Program-made: the position numbers and the translations under genes
Notes under the pieces: model-generated
What the model was told of the DNA's origin: nothing
Database searches by the model: none
What the model saw: only the letters and a program-made list of their open reading frames with translations
Shown here: positions 1-8,589 of the stretch, in pieces
Position numbering within the stretch: position 1 is the stretch's first letter
Layout of the letters: the number at the start of each line of letters is the position of its first letter
Source of the DNA: JAPOXR01 sp965219635
GTDB lineage: Bacteria; Pseudomonadota; Alphaproteobacteria; Rhodobacterales; Rhodobacteraceae
NCBI GenBank assembly: GCA_965219635.1
Contig: OZ244783.1
Coordinates: 3,782,001-3,846,000 of the forward strand
DNA: 64,000 nucleotides
Reading direction: 5' to 3'

Positions 1-58
1 CAATAAACCCGGCGATGTCGGTGAATGTCCCGCCGATGTCTATTCCTATGCGATGCAT
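1..58 (-). CDS. Hydantoinase/oxoprolinase family protein, N-terminal 19 residues only (runs off the left edge)
   Basis: Reading leftwards from an ATG at 58, the reverse strand encodes MHRIGIDIGGTFTDIAGFI with no stop before the edge. The IGIDIGGTFTD segment is the N-terminal phosphate-binding signature of the HyuA/5-oxoprolinase family, which opens hydantoin, oxoproline or acetone-type substrates with ATP. Only the first strand and glycine loop are present, so the substrate cannot be inferred. A GGGA lies about 11 nt upstream of the ATG. The LysR, TRAP transporter and AroM-family genes to the right fit a catabolic locus for a small nitrogenous acid, but that link is inference. Confidence 0.72.
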   Translation of the reverse strand, partial: MHRIGIDIGGTFTDIAGFI

Positions 59-343
59 GGATGCGTCAATTCCCGCGAGCAGTGTCGAACATGAGGCGAA
101 TTCCATACTGCCTGAATCTGTGGTCCTGGGATTGCCGGATCACAAGGCTGGAAGTGATGCCATTAGAAGCATCAGAGATGCAAAGGAATTGGGGTCAAGT
201 CGAATTCGGAAAGCATTCGACACTAAAAGCTGGAGTAATAGGTTGCTGTTGTCATGATTCCGGACGCACTGGCATGGGTTGCCTCATGAGCGCGCCGCTA
301 CAGTGGTCTCGGTATGCGTGAGGCCCATGAACTGGTTTGGAGG

Positions 344-1288
344 CTACGCATACGATGCTCTGGTGGCGCTGGCTGAAGCGGTCCTTGCCTCATCATGTTT
401 CTGGAGATCTTGGCACGTCGTGTGAAGTTCTTGAAGAAATATCTGCGCCAGAGCACTGAGTGGGCGCGTATTCAGATGAATGGCAGCGGTCGTCGTGATG
501 ATCTCAGGATGATAGGTTCGATAAGTGAGTTCAGGGTACCGGTTCAGCGTCGTGAGCAGATAGGATTCAACCAGCGCAACCCCTTCACCGAGCGCCACGA
601 GATCTCGAGCCTGATAGAAGTAGCGCACTTCTATTGCACGCTTGGGTTCAACGTTGGCTTGCTTGAACGAGTTTTCGATGATGGCGCCGACGGGATCGTT
701 CGGGCTCGCCGTTATGAAGGGATATTGTGCCAAGTCTTCAGGTCGGATGGCCTCCAGTTGCGCCAACGGATGTTCCTTTGGAAATATGCACACCATCCGC
801 AGTTTTCCCAAGGTGACCCGGTTGAACAGGGGGTGTTCGAGTGGGTGGAAGTGCACGCCGAGGTCGGCTCTTCCGATTTCGACGCTGTTCAGTACGTAGT
901 CCAGAGATCCTGCCTCGAAACTGACCTTTACCTCAGGCCGGCCTTCCCGGAACCGGGAAATTGTCTGGGGGATTGCAGTAGTCCCCAAAGCAGGCGTGCT
1001 GACAATTCGGAGCTCGCCGATCAGTTTGCCCTTGATTTGGTCGACCACGAAGCTGGTTGCGTCAAATGCCTCGAAGACTTTCTGTGCCTTGAGGTAGAGT
1101 AGTTCGGCTTCCTGGGTGGGGACAAGGCGCCCGCGTTGACGATGGAAGAGCTTGAACTTGAGTTGATCCTCCATGTGAAGAATCATCTGGCTTACCGCCG
1201 GTTGCGAGACATTGAGCATCCTTGATGCCCCGACTGTAGTGCCGGTCGACATGACTGCTCCGAACATTTCAAGTTGGCGCAGGTTCAT
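344..1288 (-). CDS. LysR-family transcriptional regulator
   Basis: A 314-residue protein starting MNLRQLEMF, with a winged helix-turn-helix over residues 1-60 (TTVGASRMLNVSQPAVSQ recognition region) and a periplasmic-binding-protein-like effector domain over about 90-300. An in-frame ATG 21 codons upstream exists, but the chosen start matches the usual LysR N-terminus. LysR proteins bind a small co-inducer and activate a divergent or adjacent target. Here the gene is transcribed away from the dctP-type gene at 1625 with a 336-bp gap between them, so it most likely controls the TRAP transporter, and perhaps the hydantoinase-type gene at the left edge. The effector is unknown. Confidence 0.93.
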   Translation of the reverse strand: MNLRQLEMFGAVMSTGTTVGASRMLNVSQPAVSQMILHMEDQLKFKLFHRQRGRLVPTQEAELLYLKAQKVFEAFDATSFVVDQIKGKLIGELRIVSTPALGTTAIPQTISRFREGRPEVKVSFEAGSLDYVLNSVEIGRADLGVHFHPLEHPLFNRVTLGKLRMVCIFPKEHPLAQLEAIRPEDLAQYPFITASPNDPVGAIIENSFKQANVEPKRAIEVRYFYQARDLVALGEGVALVESYLLTTLNRYPELTYRTYHPEIITTTAAIHLNTRPLSALAQIFLQELHTTCQDLQKHDEARTASASATRASYA

Positions 1289-1396
1289 GTTCCACCTCTT
1301 GCTTCCAATGATGGCCTGCGCGGGCAGTTCAACTGGAATTGCAATTGCCAATTTCCAAAACCGCCAATGCGCAGCAGACCGGCCATCGATAGGTCA

Positions 1397-1406
1397 TTGT
1401 TAACAA
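1397..1406. promoter_or_regulatory. Perfect 10-bp palindrome TTGTTAACAA between the LysR and TRAP genes
   Basis: A perfect palindrome in the LysR-dctP intergenic region, 20 bp to the left of the T-N11-A element. It could be part of a regulator operator or the AT-rich part of a promoter. The same ten bases occur at 34165-34174 upstream of the first FN3-barrel gene. Function is inferred from position only. Confidence 0.35.
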
Positions 1407-1425
1407 AAGGGAAAATCGAAGTCTA

Positions 1426-1438
1426 TAACATGAAGTTA
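1426..1438. promoter_or_regulatory. Candidate LysR-type operator (T-N11-A box)
   Basis: TAACATGAAGTTA has the T-N11-A length and the interrupted dyad (TAAC-N5-GTTA) typical of LysR-type regulator boxes. It sits between the regulator start (1288) and the dctP-type start (1625), where such a site is expected. No convincing -35/-10 pair was identified beside it. Confidence 0.45.
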
Positions 1439-1624
1439 GACCCTGACCTTGGCTTTTTGATAAGCGTTTGGTGGTGGTTGCTGCTAGTTTGCCAGTTCCC
1501 AACTAGACAGCTGCACGCACCGTGACGGCAATCCAATTCGGACAAAGAGCGCTCATGGAACATTCGAACCAGTTGCGCTTGTGCCGGCGGTTGCGACGCA
1601 GTTTGCAAACACGGAGGAATTGAA

Positions 1625-2668
1625 ATGGATCTCATGAAATTTGCGCGTACAGGGCGAAGGAAGTTCTTCGGAGCCGCCTTGGGCGGGGCCCTTGCAGTCC
1701 TTGGCGCTTCCGGCTCAGCGCAGGCGGCAGATTATTCGCTGCGCATGCAGGCAAACACCGGACCCGGTCTGACACCATATATTGCACTTGAGGAATTCGT
1801 CCAAAACGTCAACGCAATGTCGGGCGGCCGGATTGAAATCCAGTTGTTTCCGGTATCTGCCCTGTTCCCGCCGAACGAAGGCCTGGAAGCGGTGGCCAAC
1901 GGAATCGTTGAGCTGGGTCTGACCACAGGCGGTTACTTTGCCGGCAAGATGGGTCCGATCGCCTCTATGGAGTCCGGTCTGCCCGGTGCCGAGGCCAATG
2001 CGTGGGAGCGCAACGCGTTCTTTTACGAAAAGGGGTTCATCGACATCGTTCGTGAAGCTTATGCCGAGCACGGCGTCCATTATCTGGCACCAAACCTTGG
2101 GTCGCCCTGGGAATTGGTATCCAAGGTTCCATTGCGCACCGAAGCTGATTTTGCCGGCAAAAAGATACGCGGTTTCGGCATCGAGGCACAGTGGTTCGAT
2201 GCTCTTGGTGCGGAAGCTGTGAACATTGGCGGTGCGGAAATCTACACTGCGCTGGCCACGGGTGTTGTGGATGCCGTCCGTTGGGGCGACGAGTCCCAGA
2301 ACCTGGCGCAGGGACTTCAAGAGGTCGCCAAATACTACATCAAGCCCGCCCCCATGCCTGCTCCCAACAACCACATCATTGTCAATCAGGCAACTTGGGA
2401 CTCGATGTCCCCTGACCTCCAGGCAATCCTCGAGGGTGCCGCAAAGCTGGCATCCATGAAATACCTGACCCTGACCGCAATGTCGCGTGGTCCGGCCCGG
2501 GCCGAGCTTGAGGCAGCCGGGATGGAGTTTGTCACAATCCCGCCCGAAGAGTGGGCCTCAATGCAAGAGAGGGTTCGCGCCATCTGGGCCGAGTATGGCG
2601 ACCACGACGAGCGTACTGCACGAGCCGTAGCGCTTTTGCAGGAATTCCTGACAGAGCTTGGCCGTTAG
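1625..2668 (+). CDS. dctP: TRAP transporter substrate-binding protein, DctP family
   Basis: A 347-residue periplasmic solute-binding protein of a tripartite ATP-independent transporter. The N-terminus has a twin-arginine motif (GRRKFFGAAL) followed by a hydrophobic stretch and an AQA-A cleavage site near residue 36, so Tat export is likely. The two-lobed DctP fold follows, with the usual arginine-containing segment (KKIRGFGIEAQWFDALGA) and VVDAVRWGDES in the hinge half. The start has GGAGG six bases upstream. It is the first gene of a dctP-dctQ-dctM set driven by the LysR-side intergenic region. The ligand is a carboxylate by family expectation, but its identity cannot be read here. Confidence 0.93.
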   Translation: MDLMKFARTGRRKFFGAALGGALAVLGASGSAQAADYSLRMQANTGPGLTPYIALEEFVQNVNAMSGGRIEIQLFPVSALFPPNEGLEAVANGIVELGLTTGGYFAGKMGPIASMESGLPGAEANAWERNAFFYEKGFIDIVREAYAEHGVHYLAPNLGSPWELVSKVPLRTEADFAGKKIRGFGIEAQWFDALGAEAVNIGGAEIYTALATGVVDAVRWGDESQNLAQGLQEVAKYYIKPAPMPAPNNHIIVNQATWDSMSPDLQAILEGAAKLASMKYLTLTAMSRGPARAELEAAGMEFVTIPPEEWASMQERVRAIWAEYGDHDERTARAVALLQEFLTELGR

Positions 2669-2681
2669 AAGGCCAAGACAG

Positions 2682-2714
2682 CGCCGGCAGCAACCCAACG
2701 GGTTGCTGCCGGCG
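2682..2714 (+). terminator. Strong hairpin just after dctP, no U-tract
   Basis: A perfect 14-bp inverted repeat (CGCCGGCAGCAACC / GGTTGCTGCCGGCG) with a five-base loop starts 13 bp after the dctP stop. No T-run follows. It may attenuate transcription or protect the dctP mRNA 3' end so that the binding protein is made in excess over the membrane subunits, a known pattern in transport operons. Confidence 0.6.
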
Positions 2715-3273
2715 TGTTGCCAGCCGGAATAGCGATCTGGGTCATTTCGGAGTGCCAGTGTGTTGTTCGTTTCCCTTTTTGCATTGGCCGCAGGCGGGTT
2801 GGCGAGGTGCCAGTGTCCGTTATGGCGCTGGCCACCAATTCTCTCTGCACAGGTTGAATGTCTGGTTTTTGGCTGGAACGCACTCTTGGCGGCAACGGTG
2901 ATCAGTCTGTTCCGGCAACCGGACATTGCAGATCATGTTCCGCCCGTGGTGAATTTCCCATGAGCGGTGTTTTGACCCACGCGGATCGCAGATTGCGATT
3001 TCAAGGGAACAGTTCATGTACGATCAATTGGCTCTCTACGGCGGCGGATATTGGCTGTGGGCGGGGAAGTGCAGGTGTCGAACACACACAGGAAACCGGC
3101 ATCAAGGGACCTTCAGATAATGCGCCGTTGTTTGACACCCGAGTTTCAAGGACTACGGCTTGTGGCCGAGGGAGGGCTACCGTGGTCGATTGTATATTTC
3201 CCGGTAACGTTTGCCGTGCGCATTTCACCGCTCCCTTGTGGCTCCACGTTGTGGTTGTAGAGGCCGGCAGGGC
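2715..3273. other. Unusually long non-coding stretch inside the TRAP operon
   Basis: About 560 bp between the dctP hairpin and the small permease gene. Open frames here are short, have no recognisable domain and no convincing ribosome site. dctP and dctQ normally lie within tens of bases of each other. The stretch could hold a second promoter or the remains of a lost gene, but nothing specific was recognised. Confidence 0.5.
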
Positions 3274-3816
3274 ATGGTGATGCTGAAACTGGCTTCAGCG
3301 ATCGATGCGGTGAACGCAAAGATCGGGCTGGTAACAGCCTATCTGGTCTACTTCATGATGGCGATGATCGGTTTCGAAGTCTTCATGCGGACCGTTTTTG
3401 ACAATCCGACCACCTGGGTTCACGACATGAGCAGTTGGACACAGGTGTTCTATATCTTCCTGGGCGGGGCCTGGGCGCTGCAGAAGGGATATCTTGTTCG
3501 AGTAGATGTGGCCTACCAGAGTTTTCCGGTTCGTGTGCAAGCCTTCATCGACCTGTTCATTACGTCGGTGCTCATGGCCCTTTTTGCCTGGGTTATGATA
3601 ACCAAGGGGCTGGATTTCGGGATCAGGTCCTTCCAAACAGGGGAAATCTCGGCCAACGGCACCTGGAATGGTCCTGTCTGGCCGGCCAAACTGATCATTC
3701 CAGTCGGGATGGTCCTGCTGACGCTTGCATGGACTGCCCGCGCAATCCGGGCCGCGTACCGGCTGATTGATCCAAACTCGGTCGGGCTGGAAGAGGAAGC
3801 GGAGGCTGCAGGATAA
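3274..3816 (+). CDS. dctQ: TRAP transporter small permease, DctQ family
   Basis: A 180-residue integral membrane protein with four hydrophobic segments (about residues 17-37, 50-68, 90-110 and 132-155). The family feature FEVFMRTVFDNPTTWVHD follows helix 1. It is the small membrane subunit that bridges binding protein and large permease. The start is placed at the ATG in a GGCAGGGC context. A second ATG two codons later has better spacing to the same GGCAGGG and may be the true start. The stop overlaps the dctM start by one base (TAATG), showing translational coupling. Confidence 0.88.
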   Translation: MVMLKLASAIDAVNAKIGLVTAYLVYFMMAMIGFEVFMRTVFDNPTTWVHDMSSWTQVFYIFLGGAWALQKGYLVRVDVAYQSFPVRVQAFIDLFITSVLMALFAWVMITKGLDFGIRSFQTGEISANGTWNGPVWPAKLIIPVGMVLLTLAWTARAIRAAYRLIDPNSVGLEEEAEAAG

Positions 3817-5129
3817 TGGGCCCCCTGGAGTTTTCCATTATCTTCTTTGGAAGCATGTTCCTCTTCCTGGGGATAGGTGTGCCCATTGCCATCGCCCTGG
3901 GTGGCCTGAGCGTCGCTCTGGTCTGGATCTTCTGGGGGCCAAACGCCCTGTCCATGCTGGTGCTCAAGTCATACGGCATGGCATCAGCCTTTGAACTCTT
4001 GGCGGTTCCGCTGTTTGTCTTCATGGCCAATATGCTGGAACGGTCGCGGATTGCCGACGACCTCTACCAGACCATGAGCAAGTTTGCCGGAACACGGCCG
4101 GGTGGCCTGGCCATTGGCACCGTGCTGATCTGCATGCTGTTCGCCGCCATGGCCGGAATATCCGGGGCGGCAACGGTGTCCATGGGCATCCTGGCTTTGC
4201 CGGCGATGATGTCACGCGGCTACAATACGAAATTGGCTTTAGGTTCCATTGCAGCTGGCGGTTCGCTGGGCATTCTGATCCCGCCTTCTGTGACAATGAT
4301 CCTCTATGGCGTGATTGCAGGAGTTTCGGTCGGTCGAATGTATGCAGGCGGCGTTGGCCCGGGATTGCTTCTGGTGCTGTTATTCATCATCTACATTCTG
4401 ATCCGGGCTCGCTTGAACCCCGAAATTGCGCCAGGCCTTCCAGAGGAAGAGACGGCAAGCTGGCCCGAGAAACTGGCATCACTGAAGGGCCTGATTTTTC
4501 CGATCGGGCTGGTTTTTGCTGTGCTGGGTTCAATACTGACAGGTGTTGCCAGCGTGTCCGAAGCGGCCGCGGTCGGTGCGATTGGTTCCATTCTGGCTAC
4601 ATTGCTCAAGCGTGGCTTCCAGCGGAAGATGTTCCACGAGGCGGCTGTGAACACGCTCATGGTGTCGTCGCTGATCTTCTGGATCGTGATCGGCGCGGCA
4701 GCATTTGCCACGCTTTACACCGCCATGGGCGCCGCCAATCTGATCCAGGGCATTGTTCTGTCAATGGAAGTGAACAGATATGTGGTCCTCGCAGCAATGA
4801 TGTTGATCCTGCTGATCATGGGTATGGTAATCGAGACCACCGGCATCATCATGATTGCAGTGCCTGTGATGACGCCGATCATCATTCAATTGGGCTTCGA
4901 TCCGATCTGGTTCGGTGTGCTCTTCATCATCAACATGGAGATCGGATTCCTGACGCCACCATTCGGCTACAACCTGTTCTATCTGAAGGGTGTGGCGCCA
5001 AAGAGTGTCAAATTGACCGAAATCTATGGCTCGATCATACCTTTCGTACTGCTGATGATTCTCGGGCTTGCACTGTGCGTGGCCTTTCCCCAGATTATCA
5101 CTGCGCTTCCGGATATGGTCTTCGGATAA
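3816..5129 (+). CDS. dctM: TRAP transporter large permease, DctM family
   Basis: A 437-residue membrane protein with about 12 hydrophobic segments and hallmark DctM sequences: FFGSMFLFLGIGVPIAIALG at the N-terminus, FAAMAGISGAATVSMG around residue 112, and GFLTPPFGYNLF near residue 382. It is the transport channel of the Na+-coupled uptake system. Its start overlaps the dctQ stop. The length is normal for the family. Confidence 0.95.
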   Translation: MGPLEFSIIFFGSMFLFLGIGVPIAIALGGLSVALVWIFWGPNALSMLVLKSYGMASAFELLAVPLFVFMANMLERSRIADDLYQTMSKFAGTRPGGLAIGTVLICMLFAAMAGISGAATVSMGILALPAMMSRGYNTKLALGSIAAGGSLGILIPPSVTMILYGVIAGVSVGRMYAGGVGPGLLLVLLFIIYILIRARLNPEIAPGLPEEETASWPEKLASLKGLIFPIGLVFAVLGSILTGVASVSEAAAVGAIGSILATLLKRGFQRKMFHEAAVNTLMVSSLIFWIVIGAAAFATLYTAMGAANLIQGIVLSMEVNRYVVLAAMMLILLIMGMVIETTGIIMIAVPVMTPIIIQLGFDPIWFGVLFIINMEIGFLTPPFGYNLFYLKGVAPKSVKLTEIYGSIIPFVLLMILGLALCVAFPQIITALPDMVFG

Positions 5130-5208
5130 GTGGCATAGGCAGAGTAGGAGTCGCAGGAACCGCGCGCAATTTGCAATCCTTCATCCTGCGAGTAGTCCAA
5201 TCCCCGGA

Positions 5209-6144
5209 GTGAAAGGCGTAGCCGATTTGAGTACTCCTTCCCGTCCGAGTTTCACGATTTCTCCTTACGCGCTGCTCATCCTGCCGCCTCTGTTCTGGGG
5301 CTCGAACGCCGTCCTCGGCCGGTTTGTGGTCGACGACATTCCTCCGATGCAACTGTCCCTTGTCCGTTGGTTTGGAGCCCTTGTAGTGCTTGTTCCGCTG
5401 ATGGGATCGAACCTGATGACCAGGTTGCCGCTCATTCGCGACAACTGGCGGCGGATCATGCTCCTTTCATTGCTCAGCCTCGTGGGGTTTGGTTCCCTGT
5501 TCTATGTGGGTCTGCAGACCACGACGGCGATCAACGCCGGCTTGCTTCAGTCGTTCACTCCGGTGGTCATCCTGGTGATGTCATGGTTCATTCTCAGTAC
5601 GCCTGTTACCGGATTGCAGTGCGTGGGACTCCTGTTTTCATTGGTCGGCGTGGCGGTTGTGATCTGCCAAGGGAGTTTCGAATTCCTCCTGAGCCTGCAA
5701 CTGCGCGAAGGGGACTTCTGGGTGCTGGGAGGCGTGTTGTGCTGGGGCCTGTATTCGACCTTGTTGCGCAGCAATCCTGTGCCGTTTGCCGCATTGGAAT
5801 TGTTGACGTTGCAGATCGTCTTTGCATTGGTTGTCCTTGTGCCGTTGGCCGCGGTCGAAGCCGTCTTTGTCGAACTCATGACCCTTGACTGGACCGGAGT
5901 CTTCGTCGTCTTGTTTATCGGCCTATTTCCCGGCGTGGTCGCAATTTCACTATGGATCAAGGGCATCAAGGCAGTCGGTGCGGCGGCCGCCGGGTATTAT
6001 CTGAACCTGGTCCCGGTCTTCGCAGCCCTTTTCGCTGTCCCGGTTCTGGGGGAGGCGCCGGGCTGGTACCATCTTGCCGGTGCCCTATTGATTTGCGCAG
6101 GCATATTCCTTGCGGTGCGCGCCAATGGGCGGTCGGAAAAATGA
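5209..6144 (+). CDS. EamA/DMT-superfamily permease
   Basis: About 311 residues with ten predicted membrane spans in two EamA repeats. The first opens PYALLILPPLFWGSNAVLGR, and the second begins near FWVLGGVLCWGLYSTLLR. Members export or import amino acids, nucleosides or other metabolites; the substrate is not predictable. The start is uncertain. No ATG precedes helix 1 closely, so GTG at 5209 or TTG at 5227 (with AAAGG upstream) are the best choices. It follows dctM by about 80 bp on the same strand and may be co-transcribed. Two other DMT permeases occur at 6978 and 46660. Confidence 0.85.
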   Translation: MKGVADLSTPSRPSFTISPYALLILPPLFWGSNAVLGRFVVDDIPPMQLSLVRWFGALVVLVPLMGSNLMTRLPLIRDNWRRIMLLSLLSLVGFGSLFYVGLQTTTAINAGLLQSFTPVVILVMSWFILSTPVTGLQCVGLLFSLVGVAVVICQGSFEFLLSLQLREGDFWVLGGVLCWGLYSTLLRSNPVPFAALELLTLQIVFALVVLVPLAAVEAVFVELMTLDWTGVFVVLFIGLFPGVVAISLWIKGIKAVGAAAAGYYLNLVPVFAALFAVPVLGEAPGWYHLAGALLICAGIFLAVRANGRSEK

Positions 6145-6309
6145 GAGGATCAATATGTTTCAAGCTTGCAGCACTTTGAGTTTAGGTTCCGGTACAGGCG
6201 TTCCAGTCGGCACTGGCGAACATGGCGGATAACAGGTTCGACCCATTGCGTGGCAAAATGACGCCCAGCGTTGGAATATGGGACAATGGTAACGAAAGGT
6301 CTTGCAATC

Positions 6310-6990
6310 ATGAAACCCAGACTGTGCATCATGCCTCTTGGCCAGACCCCGCGAAATGACTGGCTAGATCCAATCCAGGAAATCGTCGGCAATAGGATCG
6401 AAGTGATCCAGCATGGCTGTCTCGACGGGTTGAGCCATGAGGAGATCCTCGAACTTGATCAGCGGCCAGATGATCACATGCTGTTCACAGCATTGCCTGC
6501 TGCTGGTGGGAAAAGGGTTGGTTTTGCCAAGAGGCATGTTCTGGACCGCATGCAGGACAATCTCGACGTTGTGACAGCAAAGGGGGCCAGTATGGTGGCC
6601 GTTTGCTGCTCCGAGAAATGGCCGGAGAGCTACGATTTCGATGGCCATTGGATCGAGGTCTTTTCGGTGATGCATGATCTTGTCACCGGCATGAGCTACA
6701 GGGGAAGGGGTGTGGTATTCTACCATGTAGCAGGTCAGCAGCAGGCAACCGTGGATCGCTGGGCCGATGTAGAAGGCCTTGATTTCGTTTATCTGGAAGA
6801 TGGGCGCACGGACTTAGAGCATGAGGAAATCATGCAGTTGCTGGAGAAGGCCGGCTACACTTACGCAGTTCTGGATTGTTTCGGGTTCAGTCTGGATCTC
6901 AAAGACCAGATCCAGCACCGTTTGGGTCTTCCGGTTTATCTTCCGCTGACTTCTCTCGCCAACGCCGTACGCGCCGCCTATGGGGCCTGA
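6310..6990 (+). CDS. AroM-family protein
   Basis: A 226-residue protein starting MKPRLCIMPLGQTPRNDW, the characteristic AroM N-terminus (GQTPR). It continues with QHGCLDGLSHEEI, and VAVCCSEKWP marks the Asp/Glu/hydantoin-racemase-like fold that AroM proteins share. The E. coli member lies near aroL but its activity is not established. In many genomes AroM-like genes sit with hydantoinase or peptide catabolic genes, which fits the hydantoinase-type gene at the left edge and the TRAP transporter here. The start was chosen for AAAGG ten bases upstream and the conserved N-terminus; ATGs at 6271 and 6286 are also in frame. It converges on, and overlaps by 13 bp, the DMT gene to the right. Confidence 0.85.
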   Translation: MKPRLCIMPLGQTPRNDWLDPIQEIVGNRIEVIQHGCLDGLSHEEILELDQRPDDHMLFTALPAAGGKRVGFAKRHVLDRMQDNLDVVTAKGASMVAVCCSEKWPESYDFDGHWIEVFSVMHDLVTGMSYRGRGVVFYHVAGQQQATVDRWADVEGLDFVYLEDGRTDLEHEEIMQLLEKAGYTYAVLDCFGFSLDLKDQIQHRLGLPVYLPLTSLANAVRAAYGA

Positions 6991-7892
6991 CTTCGTGTTT
7001 CGCGGCGAGTTGCAACCTGGAACAACAGTACGCCTCCGATCATCAGGCCAGCAGCGGCCAGCAATCCCGGCGGCGCGGACTCCCCGAGAAGAAGAACGGC
7101 ACCACTGGTGCCAAACACGCCGATCATGGGGCCGCTCAGGCTGAGAAAGACCGGTCCGGACAAGTACTGGACCGCCAGAAAGGCGGGGTATTGCACCGTA
7201 AACACTGCGGCGACGATCAGCATGTTGAACAGGATTCCGGGGGCCAATATCAGTTCCGGCCCGGAATCCAGCCCCGCGGCAATGGGTACTCCGGCAAGAC
7301 CACCCATCAAGAGCATCAGGCCGGCAGCAAGAAGCGGATGCATGCCGTCGGGCCAGTATCGCGTCCGGTAGATGTTGTTGATCGCCATCAGTATAGGGTT
7401 TGAAATCGCCAGAATGATCCAGCCCGCCTCAGCGCCTGTCATCAGGCTGAACTTGGCACGCGCCAGAATAACGCCCCCGGCAATTCCGGACGCAACGGCG
7501 CAGATCTTGAACAGGTTTAGCCGGTCCATCCCGAGCATCACGGCGAAGGCGTATGTCAGCAGCGCAGGCAGCACGAATGCAAGCGAAACAAAGGAGGCCC
7601 CGACATGGGCCACCGCCACGAAGTTGATGGCGTTGTAAACGAGCATCAACACGCCAGAGATCGTACCAAACCGGATTGCATCCTTGCGAAGCAATCCCCT
7701 GTTTGCACCAGTGGCCAGAGCAAACAGCATGATCAGAATGCCCGAACTGGACATGACAAAAACCAGATACCATAGCATCGGCGCACCTGCCGATGCCGCC
7801 AGCTTGGTCAGCCCCGTCGCAGTGGCGAACATGGCGCTGGCGAACACCATCAACGCAAGCGAAAGCAGCGCTGACTGTGTTCCTGTTGGCAT
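6978..7892 (-). CDS. EamA/DMT-superfamily permease
   Basis: A 304-residue membrane protein with ten predicted spans in two EamA halves (start LLSLALMVFASAMFATATGL; second half from about residue 155, WIILAISNPILMAINNIY). It is the last gene of the minus-strand run SDR, epimerase, GST, DMT. Its ATG lies two bases after the GST stop, so translation is probably coupled. The substrate is unknown; the context suggests export or uptake of a compound handled by the neighbouring oxidoreductases. Confidence 0.87.
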   Translation of the reverse strand: MPTGTQSALLSLALMVFASAMFATATGLTKLAASAGAPMLWYLVFVMSSSGILIMLFALATGANRGLLRKDAIRFGTISGVLMLVYNAINFVAVAHVGASFVSLAFVLPALLTYAFAVMLGMDRLNLFKICAVASGIAGGVILARAKFSLMTGAEAGWIILAISNPILMAINNIYRTRYWPDGMHPLLAAGLMLLMGGLAGVPIAAGLDSGPELILAPGILFNMLIVAAVFTVQYPAFLAVQYLSGPVFLSLSGPMIGVFGTSGAVLLLGESAPPGLLAAAGLMIGGVLLFQVATRRETRSQAP

Positions 7893-7894
7893 GG

Positions 7895-8512
7895 TCAGGG
7901 CTGATAGTGCTTAGTTGCGGTCATGGATGCCCGCGTGGAGAACATCTCGTACCAGTGAGCTAACGTCTTGCGGCCGGCGCGCCAGTCAAGCGTGCCTTCA
8001 TAGCGAAAGTCGAGATAGCCCAACGCGCATGCCACGGCGATGGTTCCGATGGTTGCCTCCAGCCGAAGTCCAGCGGTTTCACTATCAAGAGTGGATAACG
8101 CTCGATTCACCTTGTCGATCTGGCCGCCGAGGAACTCCGGCCAATGGTACTCTTCCGGCGCCGCGGCCTTGTAGAAACGGGTGAATACCGCGGCATCCAT
8201 GATCCCGTCTCCGAGGGATTGCAGTCGAAGCGCCTTCCATCGGTCTGAGTCCACATCGGGAAACACCGGCGCACCGTCATGCAGGGTGTCCAGATATTCG
8301 GAGATGACTCGGCTGTCGAACAGGGCAGGCGCCCCGTCCAGAACCAGAACCGGAACCTTGCCCAGCGGATTCTGCGTATTCACTTCATTGTTGGGGGCTA
8401 CGGGTGTCAGTTCCAGAAAGCTGATCTTGAGAGTATCGGCCTGACCCGTTTCATGGGCCACGACCCTGCATTTTCTGACATAGGGTGATGTGGGTGAGCC
8501 AAGGAGTTCCAT
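7895..8512 (-). CDS. Glutathione S-transferase family protein
   Basis: A 205-residue protein with an N-terminal thioredoxin-like domain (residues 1-80: MELLGSPTSPYVRKCR, the cis-proline segment KVPVL, and DSRVISEYL for the glutathione gamma-glutamyl group) and an all-helical C-terminal domain. The SPTSPY motif places Ser or Thr, rather than Cys, at the catalytic position. Such enzymes conjugate or isomerise electrophiles with glutathione. It lies inside the minus-strand cluster with an epimerase and an SDR, which suggests a degradation pathway. Substrate not predictable. Confidence 0.9.
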   Translation of the reverse strand: MELLGSPTSPYVRKCRVVAHETGQADTLKISFLELTPVAPNNEVNTQNPLGKVPVLVLDGAPALFDSRVISEYLDTLHDGAPVFPDVDSDRWKALRLQSLGDGIMDAAVFTRFYKAAAPEEYHWPEFLGGQIDKVNRALSTLDSETAGLRLEATIGTIAVACALGYLDFRYEGTLDWRAGRKTLAHWYEMFSTRASMTATKHYQP

Positions 8513-8589
8513 TTTCAGTTTCCGGCAGTTTTCAAAAGTTCGGCACTGGGCTTGTCCCGGAAGCCGGTGCTCCAGTCGATTCAGCGGGG

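Noticed and set aside
2858..3280. 140-codon frame in the dctP-dctQ gap
   Set aside because: No similarity or signal was recognised, there is no ribosome site, and it runs into the dctQ start.
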